Positions 1-6,994 of a DNA stretch of 17,700 nt are shown piece by piece. The translations under genes and the position numbers were made by a program. Numbering within the stretch: position 1 is the first letter of the stretch; the number at the start of each line of letters is the position of its first letter. This stretch comes from DAOVDI01 sp965373045 (GTDB taxonomy: Bacteria > Acidobacteriota > Aminicenantia > Aminicenantales > Aminicenantaceae): assembly GCA_965373045.1 (NCBI GenBank), contig CBDVEQ010000030.1:1-17700 (forward strand). The letters are read 5' to 3'. The notes under the pieces are model-generated. The model made no database searches, was not told the origin of the DNA, and saw nothing but the letters and a program-made list of their open reading frames with translations.

Positions 1-1755
1 TTCAAAATTTATCCGGACTGAAGGCGCCTTTTCTTCCTTTGTCTTGGATGGTTTTTTCGCTTCTTTTTTGGATTTTGTTTCTTTTTCTGCTTTTTCCTTT
101 TTGACCTCCTCCTGGTCATTTTTATCTTTAAAGAGAGGAGGCACTGCTTCTGTCAAGGGGACAGCATAAATATTAGTTGATTCCCTGAAAACATAATCGA
201 ATTCAAAACTTGAAAAATTCAAGTTGAAACTCCTGTCTGAGAGGAAAAATATGTATTTTCCACAAGTTGAAAAGACAGGGGAGGAATCTATGAACATATC
301 ATTCGTTAGCTGGAAGGCTTTTTCCTTGTCCAAGGAATAAATCCAAACCGCATCTTGAGTATTATCACTGTATTTTGTATAGACTATCCACTTGGAATCA
401 GGAGACCAGTCATAATCTGTGATATCAAAACGGCGGGCTTTATCCACATATGTGATGTTATTAGTTTTGATATCCAGGATCTGTAAATCCTGATTCCTGT
501 CTGAGAAAAGAACCTTTGAGCTGTCAGGAGACCACACAAGGGGATACCGCCATATCTCGCTTCCTTCTGTGAGTTGAGAGACAGCATTATCCTTACTCCT
601 GTCCATGAGGTAAATCTCGTATTCACCGGTTTTATCCGAGTAGTATGTTAAAAATTGCCCATCAGGGGACCATGCAGGGAAGATTTCCCTTATTCCCTGA
701 GTGTCAGTCAAATTGTAGGTAATTCCTTCCTTTGCAGGAATTGTGAATAGATCCCCTCTAGTTTCGAATACTGCTCTTTTTCCAGAAGGGGATATGTTAA
801 AGCTTGTTATATTTTCCTTAACATTTTTAAAATAGGGCATAACATGAGGGCTGTCATAATTGATGTTGACCTGTATCCTTTGATTCTCGTTTGTGTTGAG
901 ATTTAGTTTGTAGATGTAACCTCCATTCTCATAAACAACAAGCCCGTTTTCACCAGAAGGCCAGAGAACATCGTATTCTGAGTGACCTGTAATTTTTTCG
1001 ATCTTTTCTGTAGCCAGGTCATAAGAATAAATATTTAAGGTTAAGTCTCTATCCGAAGCAAAGTAAATTTTATCCTTATACCACATGGGATGCTGGTCGG
1101 TTCCAGGGAATGTCGTCAATCTTTTTGACACGTCTTTTTCAAGATCATAAGTCCATATATCCTGGGCCATTCCTCCCTGGTATCTCTTCCAGGTTCTGAA
1201 TTCTCTGCCAATTGGAGTGTAAGTGATTTTTTTCGCGTCTGAAGAAAATGTTCCTCCTCCTCCCTCTGGTATCTGCAGGGGAGTCTCAAGTCCACCATCA
1301 ATACTCACAAGAAAATATTTCCCTCTTCTTCGTCCGTATGGAGTCCTATTTGCCCTGACCAGAATTTTCTGGCTGTCAGGCGTCCAGTCAAGAACCTGAT
1401 AATCAAAACCACCTCTTGGCGGCATCATTCCCACATCATTGTAGTAGGTGAGCTGTGTTGGGATTCCACCTGTGATGGGCATGATGTAGACCTGCCGGGA
1501 ACCTGAATATTCAGCAGAAAATGCTATCCACCTGCTGTCCGGTGATATTTTAGGAAATAGCTCCCTGCCTTCGTGAGACGTGAGTTTTTTTGCTGCTCCA
1601 CCTGTTGCTTTAACAGACCAGATGTCTCCAGCATAGACAAAAACAATCAGGTCTTTATTTATGTCAGGAAACCTCAGCAGCCGGGCATCATTGACAGCAA
1701 AATTTGACGTAACTGTACAAAGGCATAAAAAAATAAATAAAGTTGTTTTTCTCAT
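1..1755 (-). CDS. Tricorn-type S41 family protease, N-terminal part (runs off left edge)
   Basis: I translated the open frame from 1755 to the window edge: 585 residues without a stop. It starts with a signal peptide (MRKTTLFIFLCLCTVTSNFA), so the protein is probably periplasmic or secreted. Residues about 25-320 hold repeats of the tricorn six-bladed propeller type (LLRFPDI, VYAGDIWSV, KKLTSHEGRELFPKISPDS, VYIMPITGGIPTQLTYY). Residues about 325-545 hold further TolB/WD40-like blades with repeated WSPD motifs (FPAWSPDG, PLVWSPDS, YDWSPDS), as in the seven-bladed tricorn domain. Residues about 546-578 form a Lys/Glu-rich linker. The family is normally around 1,050-1,100 residues, and the PDZ and Ser protease domains would lie beyond the window, so activity cannot be judged. 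The start is fixed by the SD GGAGGT 3 nt upstream of ATG and by the signal peptide. The promoter is unclear. Expected role: degradation of peptides in the envelope. Confidence 0.9.
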   Translation of the reverse strand, partial: MRKTTLFIFLCLCTVTSNFAVNDARLLRFPDINKDLIVFVYAGDIWSVKATGGAAKKLTSHEGRELFPKISPDSRWIAFSAEYSGSRQVYIMPITGGIPTQLTYYNDVGMMPPRGGFDYQVLDWTPDSQKILVRANRTPYGRRRGKYFLVSIDGGLETPLQIPEGGGGTFSSDAKKITYTPIGREFRTWKRYQGGMAQDIWTYDLEKDVSKRLTTFPGTDQHPMWYKDKIYFASDRDLTLNIYSYDLATEKIEKITGHSEYDVLWPSGENGLVVYENGGYIYKLNLNTNENQRIQVNINYDSPHVMPYFKNVKENITSFNISPSGKRAVFETRGDLFTIPAKEGITYNLTDTQGIREIFPAWSPDGQFLTYYSDKTGEYEIYLMDRSKDNAVSQLTEGSEIWRYPLVWSPDSSKVLFSDRNQDLQILDIKTNNITYVDKARRFDITDYDWSPDSKWIVYTKYSDNTQDAVWIYSLDKEKAFQLTNDMFIDSSPVFSTCGKYIFFLSDRSFNLNFSSFEFDYVFRESTNIYAVPLTEAVPPLFKDKNDQEEVKKEKAEKETKSKKEAKKPSKTKEEKAPSVRINFE

Positions 1756-1758
1756 ACT

Positions 1759-1764
1759 ACCTCC
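1759..1764 (-). promoter_or_regulatory. Ribosome binding site of the tricorn-type gene
   Basis: On the minus strand GGAGGT precedes the ATG at 1755 by 3 nt (AAGGAGGTAGTATG). It is a strong but closely spaced SD. Its upstream bases (1763-1764) are the end of the 42-bp repeat described separately. Confidence 0.75.
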
Positions 1765-1804
1765 TTTTTTCGCTACCGGGAATTATCTCTCAATTTTATT
1801 CATT
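1763..1804 (-). repeat. Copy 1 of a 42-bp dispersed repeat
   Basis: This 42-bp stretch matches 6831-6872 at 40 of 42 positions without gaps (mismatches at 1772/6840 and 1780/6848). Shared blocks on the plus strand include CTACCGG and AATTATCTCTCAATTTTATT. Here it overlaps the last codon/stop of the prolyl-tRNA editing gene and ends inside the SD of the tricorn gene. On the minus strand it therefore occupies the whole intergenic space directly 5' of that gene. Confidence 0.85.
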
Positions 1805-2303
1805 TTATTACTAAGTATCGGGTCTTGTTGCCGCACCAGGATAAAAACTTTTCAAAATCGGAAAAAACAAGCCCAATTGTGGATGTATTGACATTGGGAT
1901 GAAAATTAACGAATTCAGCAGTTTTTAGATCCTGGTCAATTACAACCTGTACTTCTTTCTGGGTATCATTGATCAGACCGAAGGGTGAAACAGCGCCAGC
2001 TCCAAGCCCAAGAAAACGCATTAACCGCTCCGGAGAAGCAAAACTGAGCCTGTCTTCTCCCAATTTTACATTCAAGGCCTTTAGATCTGCTCTCTTCGAG
2101 CTTTCCAGGATGATAAGATAGTGACGACTGCCTTTTTTGTTGCGAATAAAGAGGTTCTTACAATGAGTCCCTTCAATATCTTTCCAGTGTTTTTCTGCTT
2201 CTTCAACAGTAAAAACCGGAGGATGTTCGTATTTTTTATAGGATATTCTCAGTTTTTCTAAAACTTCGTATACTTTCTGCTTGCTTTTAACTGCTTTCTC
2301 CAT
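1800..2303 (-). CDS. Prolyl-tRNA editing protein, ProX/YbaK (ProXp-ala type) single-domain deacylase
   Basis: A 167-residue protein made almost entirely of a YbaK/EbsC editing domain. Visible family features are the KN pair at 49-50 in HCKNLFIRNKKG, the GAGAVSPFGL loop at 101-110, the ND at 112-113, and the HPNVNTST strand near the C-terminus (135-142). Stand-alone members of this family hydrolyse Ala (or another small amino acid) mischarged on tRNA-Pro in the cytoplasm, and the length fits the ProX/PrdX subfamily. No convincing SD precedes the ATG. A weak promoter (TTTAAA, 17-bp spacer, TACTAT) can be read just upstream. The stop TGA lies inside the 42-bp repeat, and the tricorn gene follows after 44 nt on the same strand; function gives no reason for that pairing. 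Family assignment is firm; the exact substrate (Ala versus Cys) is inference. Confidence 0.9.
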   Translation of the reverse strand: MEKAVKSKQKVYEVLEKLRISYKKYEHPPVFTVEEAEKHWKDIEGTHCKNLFIRNKKGSRHYLIILESSKRADLKALNVKLGEDRLSFASPERLMRFLGLGAGAVSPFGLINDTQKEVQVVIDQDLKTAEFVNFHPNVNTSTIGLVFSDFEKFLSWCGNKTRYLVIK

Positions 2304-2538
2304 TAATCAGAAGTTAATCAATAGTATTTTGTAAAACTCAACTTTTAAAGAATAATTTATTTATGACAAGAAATCTACAGTAAAATCCTCGGCCGCTGTC
2401 AAAAGCCGGGTTTGAGAGTTGGCAGATTGCACGCAGACAGGCACAGGCAGGCCGATGACGACATACTCCGGACTAGCAGAGATGTTGATTCAATAATCAG
2501 ACCAGAATCCGGCACGGATAGGATAAGTGAAGGAAACG
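2304..2538. other. Intergenic stretch without recognised gene
   Basis: The first roughly 85 bases are AT-rich and upstream of the editing gene, where only a weak promoter is visible. From about 2390 the sequence becomes GC-rich, like the adjacent S8 gene. An 83-codon plus-strand frame here has no SD, has Arg/Asp-rich unstructured content and runs antisense into the S8 gene, so I do not call it. It could be a decayed remnant, but I recognise nothing. Confidence 0.5.
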
Positions 2539-2575
2539 AAAAAAGGGCAGATGCCCGGCATCCGCCCTTTTTTTT
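2539..2575 (-). terminator. Intrinsic terminator after the S8 protease gene
   Basis: The plus strand reads A6, GGGC A GATGC, CCG, GCATC C GCCC, T8. The stem is GGGC and GATGC paired with GCATC and GCCC around a 3-nt loop, with one A/C mismatch. A and T tracts on both sides make it usable in both directions. It lies 9 bp past the stop of the S8 gene on the minus strand and is well placed to end the SH3-barrel/S8 transcript. Confidence 0.9.
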
Positions 2576-2583
2576 AAGTATCT

Positions 2584-4275
2584 TTATTTCTCCAGTGTCA
2601 ACCTGCCGTGCCCGTAGACATTGTCTTTTCCGGACACTCCCAGGTCGGCGGCCCGGCCTTTAAGAATGGCCCAGACTTCTAGAGGTGTGTAGGGGGTTTT
2701 TCCCACCATGAGAGCGATGGCTCCTCCGACATGGGGCGCGGCCGCCGAAGTGCCATAGAAGTTGGTATAACCGTACGAATCGGTCGTCACGCCAGAAGGA
2801 GCGGCAATATCCGGTTTTATAAGTCCGGCGAGGTTGGGTCCCTGAGAGCTGTAGCTGTGAATGAGATAGGGGGACGTGTAGTTATTGGCTCCGACCGTAA
2901 TGGAATTCTCTGAGTCGGCGGGGATGATCAGGCTGCCTGCTGCGACCGGATGCTCGATGGAACCGGAATTCCCCGAAATGAAGAGGTCGAACTTGACGTT
3001 TTTGGTGGCACTATATTTTAATATCCTGACGCCCCAATAGGTTGATGAGCCGGACCACCAATAGCCGATGAATTCAGTCGGCCATTGGCTGCCGGTCTGC
3101 CAGTTAAAGGAGTATGCAACATGCCACCACCAGCCGCCGGACCAGATGAGAAGTTGAAGATCGTAATCCTGGTCAGAGCCGCTGTAGTCGGTGCCGTCCC
3201 AGGAACCCCAGTCATACCATTTAAGAGAGGCGGAGACCGCTGTCCAAGACGGAACCCAAAAATCGCAGATCTCGCTTCCGGCAGTGAAATTGTGCCTATT
3301 ATCGCTGTCCGGATCGCTCCAGGTTCCCTGATAGTGGTCGCGTGCTGCATTCCCCGAGGCGTTGACCCAGGGAACACCCGCGTTGTGGGCTGTATTGACG
3401 ATCTCACCGTAGGGCCCTGTGGTGCCGTCCCCGGCCCCGGTGATGAACCCACCGGTCGACGCTGTGATGACGTCGACTCCCTGACTGATCAGCCAGTTGA
3501 CAGCATTCTCCTTATTGCTAAGGGTGGAGTAGTTGGCCAGATAAAGTGAGGCGTCCGGGGCCATGTCATAAACGATCTCGGCGCAGGCCGTGCCGTGGAC
3601 AGTATTGGCGCTGATGTCGTTGTCGTTCCTGAAGGATTGGGCGGTGACCGAGGGGGGAAGCTCCGTACCCAGAAGGCTAAAGTATCCCTTGAATCCTATG
3701 TCGAGGACGCCGACTTTTGCTCCGTTTCCCCGGTAAGGTAGCGTGGAATGCCAGGAGTTGGCGCCGGTGGCAGCGACTCCTTCGGACGTCTCCATCGAGA
3801 ACTCACGAAGGGGAAACCTGATGTATTTCACCGAGGGCGAATCAGCCAGTTGAACCAGGGTCTTCAAAGACAGGAGGCATTGAATCCTGTTTTTTTGAAT
3901 GCTTTCCACTTCACCGCCCAGGGTTTCAATGAGCTTCTGTGCTTTTACCGCCACCTTGATTCCTCCGCTCTGGGATAAAGCTGAAGAGGGAACTTCAACG
4001 ATGACCCGGACGATGTCACCTGCCATGAGCTCTTCCTCGCGTTTTTGGACCAAGGGGCAGGGGGTAGACGGTTCGCCTGCAACGTGAATCCGGACCATTT
4101 GATAAAGGGCGTATTCCATTTTCGGATGGCCGTCTTTTTTTATGGATTCTTCATAGAGTATATTCTCGTTCGAGGGAGACGGATCTTGAGCGGGAAGTAC
4201 GGAGACCAGGAAAAGGGCCAGGACCGCCAGGGCTGCTACGCTTAAAAATGCAAATTGATGATATCTCTTTTTCAT
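2584..4275 (-). CDS. Secreted S8 family serine peptidase (subtilase) with inserted Trp-rich domain
   Basis: 563 residues. An N-terminal signal peptide (KKRYHQ, hydrophobic core 9-27, VLPAQ) directs export. Residues about 85-155 look like an I9-type propeptide (VIVEVPSSAL, LVQLADSPSVKYIR). The catalytic triad is visible: Asp192 in VGVLDIGF, His227 in NTVHGTA and Ser510 in YGTSAAAPHVGG, with the oxyanion Asn309 in ASGNAA. All key residues are present. Between about 315 and 445 lies a Trp- and Gly-rich insertion (WYDWGSWDG, SGGWWWHVAYSFNW) absent from classical subtilisins; a beta-sandwich of the PPC/P-domain kind is my guess. Codons are clearly more GC-rich than in neighbouring genes. SD GGGAG stands 9 nt before ATG. 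It follows the SH3-barrel gene by 20 bp and ends before a strong terminator, so the two form one operon. Confidence 0.93.
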   Translation of the reverse strand: MKKRYHQFAFLSVAALAVLALFLVSVLPAQDPSPSNENILYEESIKKDGHPKMEYALYQMVRIHVAGEPSTPCPLVQKREEELMAGDIVRVIVEVPSSALSQSGGIKVAVKAQKLIETLGGEVESIQKNRIQCLLSLKTLVQLADSPSVKYIRFPLREFSMETSEGVAATGANSWHSTLPYRGNGAKVGVLDIGFKGYFSLLGTELPPSVTAQSFRNDNDISANTVHGTACAEIVYDMAPDASLYLANYSTLSNKENAVNWLISQGVDVITASTGGFITGAGDGTTGPYGEIVNTAHNAGVPWVNASGNAARDHYQGTWSDPDSDNRHNFTAGSEICDFWVPSWTAVSASLKWYDWGSWDGTDYSGSDQDYDLQLLIWSGGWWWHVAYSFNWQTGSQWPTEFIGYWWSGSSTYWGVRILKYSATKNVKFDLFISGNSGSIEHPVAAGSLIIPADSENSITVGANNYTSPYLIHSYSSQGPNLAGLIKPDIAAPSGVTTDSYGYTNFYGTSAAAPHVGGAIALMVGKTPYTPLEVWAILKGRAADLGVSGKDNVYGHGRLTLEK

Positions 4276-4295
4276 TTTTTTTCTCCCAAGTTTGA

Positions 4296-5267
4296 TTAAA
4301 AGAAAAATTTAAAGCCAAAACCGACCATGATGGAGTTCAGATTGATAGGATCGATCTCCCCGGAAGTCATGGTGCTGCTGATTTGATCGGTTATCTTCCA
4401 GGTCCCTTTGGGTTTGAGAAAGATATACCGGGCGTCCAGATTGATGGCTATGGAATCATTCAGGAAATAGTCCAATCCGGCCCCGCCGTGAAAACCAAAT
4501 GTGGAGTCGATCGTTTCCTCAATCGTGAATCCCAGGGTATCCCAGTCACTTTCAATAGTGCTGTCCAGGGCGAATGAGCTTAGATAATATCCCGCGCCGG
4601 CCGTGATATAAGGAGTTATTTGTGGGGAAACGGGGAAACGTCCTTGGATGCTGAGCTGGATAGGTAAGATGGTCGTTTTGCCCTTGCTCAGTTTTCTATC
4701 GCTTAACAACTCCGAGCTTCCTTCGTTGGAGTAGGAAAAATAAAGGCCTTCGATGCAGATCCCCAGGTTTTTCATGAGGAGAAAATTGAGGCCACCTCCG
4801 AACATGATGCCGCTTCCGCCGTATCCCGCACGCAGTCCGAAAGCGATCTTCTTCAGGGAAGATATTTTACGTTCCGGAAGAGGCGGTGGAGGAGGGGGGA
4901 CGTAGCGTTCTGGCTCCTTGCGGACGTCTTTTTTCGGGACGGGTATGGGTTCAGGCTTCACGACGGGCTTTTCCACAGGCCGGTCGCCGATCTCTTGGAC
5001 GACGCTTCTATGGATGTACCCCTGGACGACAAAACCTCTCTCATCGCGGGGAAGATTAATATGATACCACTCTCCTGTTTTCTTCAAAACTTGGAGCACG
5101 GCTCCCAGAGGAATCTTCGAAATGACCATGCTGTTTAAATCGGGTTTGAGCCTTACGTTGGCCTGCTCAACGATCACGTGAACTTGAAGCTCTTCAGCTT
5201 GAATGAAGGAAATGAGAGGCAGCAATAAAAAAAAGGTTAAAATAAAAAAGCCAATTTTTTTCGCCAT
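4296..5267 (-). CDS. SH3b-domain outer-membrane beta-barrel protein
   Basis: 323 residues from the ATG at 5267. A longer frame begins at 5330, but AAAGGAG sits 5 nt before the inner ATG and a signal peptide follows directly (MAKKIGFFILTFFLLLPLIS, cleavage near IQA-EE). Residues 27-92 form a bacterial SH3 domain (ANVRLKPDLNSMVISKIPLGAVLQVL, GEWYHI, GYIHRSVV). Residues 97-132 are a Pro/Lys-rich linker ending in a run of seven prolines. Residues 140-323 alternate short amphipathic strands (FGLRAGYGGSGIMFGGGL, PYITAGAGYYLS, FGFHGGAGLDYFL) and end in FKFFF, the terminal aromatic typical of outer-membrane barrels. The likely location is the outer membrane with the SH3 domain in the periplasm, where such domains often bind peptidoglycan. 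It is first in an operon with the S8 protease. The barrel function (pore, tether or protease partner) cannot be read from sequence. Confidence 0.88.
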   Translation of the reverse strand: MAKKIGFFILTFFLLLPLISFIQAEELQVHVIVEQANVRLKPDLNSMVISKIPLGAVLQVLKKTGEWYHINLPRDERGFVVQGYIHRSVVQEIGDRPVEKPVVKPEPIPVPKKDVRKEPERYVPPPPPPLPERKISSLKKIAFGLRAGYGGSGIMFGGGLNFLLMKNLGICIEGLYFSYSNEGSSELLSDRKLSKGKTTILPIQLSIQGRFPVSPQITPYITAGAGYYLSSFALDSTIESDWDTLGFTIEETIDSTFGFHGGAGLDYFLNDSIAINLDARYIFLKPKGTWKITDQISSTMTSGEIDPINLNSIMVGFGFKFFF

Positions 5268-5272
5268 AATGT

Positions 5273-5279
5273 CTCCTTT
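5273..5279 (-). promoter_or_regulatory. Ribosome binding site deciding the start of the SH3-barrel gene
   Basis: AAAGGAG on the minus strand, 5 nt before the ATG at 5267. It supports this start over the upstream ATG at 5330, whose extra 21 residues (basic, Trp/Lys-rich) would mask the signal peptide. Confidence 0.85.
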
Positions 5280-5343
5280 AAATTTTAATTTTTTCCCTTT
5301 CCGCTTAGTAAACCACCATTTTCTATACAATTATTTAATTTTT

Positions 5344-5369
5344 GTTTCAATTCCTACCTCGAATGAAAC
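5344..5369. repeat. Imperfect inverted repeat in the operon leader
   Basis: Plus-strand arms GTTTCAATTC and GAATGAAAC pair over 9 bp with one bulge around a 7-nt loop. On the minus strand it would fold as a hairpin in the leader RNA, about 75 nt before the start codon. It resembles a single CRISPR-type repeat but occurs only once. Confidence 0.6.
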
Positions 5370-5439
5370 ACAAGTTAAATCAATCTCTCTCTTGCGGACA
5401 TTGTTGCTAATTTCCTAAACTAGAGTTATCGCAGTTAAA

Positions 5440-5467
5440 AATATATCTAACTTGTCCTTTTTGTCAA
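5440..5467 (-). promoter_or_regulatory. Sigma70-type promoter of the SH3-barrel/S8 operon
   Basis: On the minus strand -35 TTGACA (5462-5467, 6/6) and -10 TATATT (5440-5445, 5/6) are separated by 16 bp. Expected start is near 5433. It is the best promoter match in the left half of the window. Confidence 0.8.
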
Positions 5468-5603
5468 GTGTTAATTTTCACATTAAATTACGGGAAAAAT
5501 TAATGTACCTGAATTCCAAAATTGCGATATCAAATTATTTCCGTTGAAGTGATGCGGACATACTCGCAGGCCTCCTGATCCCTGATGGATGGCGAAAACG
5601 GCT
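5468..5603. other. Intergenic stretch between GT4 gene and operon promoter
   Basis: AT-rich 136 bp downstream of the GT4 stop and upstream of the SH3-barrel promoter. I find no convincing hairpin terminator and no gene, so read-through from the GT4 gene is possible. Confidence 0.5.
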
Positions 5604-6782
5604 TCATCGGCCTTCTTTGCTCAGGACAGTTTTAATCAAGTTATTGGTTCGCTCCTCCACAACACTCCAATCGTACTCGTGTTGTACGTATGAGAGCCCT
5701 GCCGCCCCCATTCTTGACCGGTAATCGGGTCTGGAAATTAACAGTTCGAGGGCTCTTATGAACTCCGAATATCCCCTGTAGAAGAGCCCCCCTCCACTTC
5801 GAACGCACTGCCCTTCCAAAACCCTGCATTCGGCATTGACCAGAACGGGTTTCCCCATTGCCCAAGCCTCCAAAACGATGATGGACAAACTCTCATACCT
5901 GCTGGGGAGGAGCAAAAGGTCGCATCTGGCAATAATTCCGAATTTATCCTCCTCCGGAACGAAACCCAAATGGCGAATCCCCGGGTGATCGGGAATCTTA
6001 AGTATGGGCTTCCCAACAAGGACCAGGGGAAGGGGATGGTCCATCTCTGAAAATGACCTGCAATAGTAGGAAAGAAGCCGGTCCACACCTTTATTGCGGT
6101 CGATCCTCCCAACGTAAAGGAGGTATCGATCCGGTAGGGAATAATGCCCCTTGACGTCTACAGATTCCCATCGATCAGGGATAATAACACCGCTTCCCAC
6201 CACGGCTGAGGGTATTTCGTGGTTGCCGCTTCGTCTCTGAATGAGGGTTCGCTCCTCTGGAGTGAGATAGAGGATCCCCCTGGGAGCCTTGAAAAGGGAG
6301 TTAAATACGGGGAGGTTGATGGCGGGGTCATCCTCGGCGGTAGGGACAAGGATGGACCGATCGGCAACATAGGGTAAACCAAAAAAGGACTGGTAATACC
6401 TGTAGCAGTAGAAGATAAAAAGATCGACATCCTGTCTGCGGCGGATAGCTTTGATTAGGGCGGGACTCACCGGTCCGTTTTCGACCACCCACTTTCGTTC
6501 TTCCTCAAGGGAGTGTTCTTCGTGGAAAACTAGATTGGAAATTCTCGAGAACCGCCTCTCGGATCTGGACCGTTTGACCTTGTATCGAGTTACGGGAATG
6601 CCGTTAACCACCTCTTTTCCCGCTGAATAATGGTTTTCCCAACGTATATAATCACGGGCGCAGGTAGTCATGATTTCAACATTGTGAACTCTTCCCAACC
6701 TCTCCGCCAGCCAACGGCAGTGAAGTTCGGCTCCCCCCGCAACATCCAAGCCGTATCGCTGGATAACGAAGCAGATCTTCAT
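5604..6782 (-). CDS. GT4 family (GT-B fold) glycosyltransferase
   Basis: 392 residues, a usual length for GT4. The N-terminal Rossmann domain begins MKICFVIQRYGLDVAGGAELH, with the GGAE acceptor-side loop at 16-19. The C-terminal donor domain has LLYVGRIDRNKGVDRLL (221-237), the blade-like HLGFVPEEDK, and the family E-x7-E pair Glu297/Glu305 in YESLSIIVLEAWAMGKPVL. It should transfer a nucleotide-activated sugar, retaining configuration, on the cytoplasmic face of the membrane. No membrane segment is present. The start is supported by GGAGGGGAAAGG just upstream. It has its own promoter (6903-6931) and a leader of about 113 nt that carries the second copy of the 42-bp repeat. It lies after the asnB/methyltransferase pair and belongs to the glycan cluster. 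Donor and acceptor are unknown. Confidence 0.92.
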   Translation of the reverse strand: MKICFVIQRYGLDVAGGAELHCRWLAERLGRVHNVEIMTTCARDYIRWENHYSAGKEVVNGIPVTRYKVKRSRSERRFSRISNLVFHEEHSLEEERKWVVENGPVSPALIKAIRRRQDVDLFIFYCYRYYQSFFGLPYVADRSILVPTAEDDPAINLPVFNSLFKAPRGILYLTPEERTLIQRRSGNHEIPSAVVGSGVIIPDRWESVDVKGHYSLPDRYLLYVGRIDRNKGVDRLLSYYCRSFSEMDHPLPLVLVGKPILKIPDHPGIRHLGFVPEEDKFGIIARCDLLLLPSRYESLSIIVLEAWAMGKPVLVNAECRVLEGQCVRSGGGLFYRGYSEFIRALELLISRPDYRSRMGAAGLSYVQHEYDWSVVEERTNNLIKTVLSKEGR

Positions 6783-6798
6783 CAGGTTCCTTTCCCCT

Positions 6799-6825
6799 CC
6801 TATGCTAATAGCTCACCACCATAGG
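6799..6825. repeat. Small inverted repeat before the GT4 gene
   Basis: Arms CCTATG and CATAGG (6 bp) enclose 15 nt, within the GT4 leader and just upstream of the SD. On the minus strand it contains a five-codon frame, ATG GTG GTG AGC TAT TAG. Too short to be called a gene; possibly a trace of the start region of another gene. Confidence 0.4.
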
Positions 6826-6830
6826 AATTC

Positions 6831-6872
6831 CCTTTTTTCTCTACCGGAAATTATCTCTCAATTTTATTCATT
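6831..6872 (-). repeat. Copy 2 of the 42-bp dispersed repeat
   Basis: It matches 1763-1804 at 40 of 42 positions in the same orientation. It lies 48 bp upstream of the GT4 start codon and inside the transcript expected from the promoter at 6903-6931. Sequences outside the 42 bp do not align. Confidence 0.85.
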
Positions 6873-6902
6873 ATTGACTAGCTGAACCTATTAATTATGG
6901 TC

Positions 6903-6931
6903 ATTATAGGTATATGGCCATAACAAATCAA
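6903..6931 (-). promoter_or_regulatory. Sigma70-type promoter of the GT4 gene
   Basis: On the minus strand -35 TTGATT (6926-6931, 4/6), 17-bp spacer, -10 TATAAT (6903-6908, 6/6). Expected start is near 6896. It lies between the methyltransferase stop and the GT4 gene, so the GT4 gene can be transcribed independently. Confidence 0.7.
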
Positions 6932-6994
6932 GGAAAGTCCAACAATGTGGTTGATGATCTTGTCGATGTTCAAACGAACTTAGAGCGATAAAAG

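Larger units (their letters stand above)
5268..5439 (-). promoter_or_regulatory. Long 5' leader of the SH3-barrel/S8 operon with a hairpin
   Basis: Between the expected transcription start (about 5433) and the ATG lie about 165 nt without a gene. The leader is AT-rich and contains an inverted repeat at 5344-5369 (arms GTTTCAATTC and GAATGAAAC, one bulged base, short loop). No known riboswitch class is recognised. An attenuating or stabilising role is inference only. Confidence 0.4.

Noticed and set aside
3085..3549. 154-codon plus-strand frame
   Set aside because: Antisense shadow of the GC-rich S8 gene; no signal or domain.
5268..5330. 21-residue N-terminal extension of the SH3-barrel protein
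   Set aside because: It would bury the signal peptide; the inner ATG has AAAGGAG at proper spacing.
5344..5369. Single CRISPR-type repeat
   Set aside because: The GTTTCAATTC...GAAAC form looks like a type I/III repeat, but there is one copy only, no spacers and no cas genes.
6914..6991. 25-codon plus-strand frame between methyltransferase and GT4 genes
   Set aside because: No SD, no conserved motif, and it overlaps the minus-strand promoter of the GT4 gene; very short.
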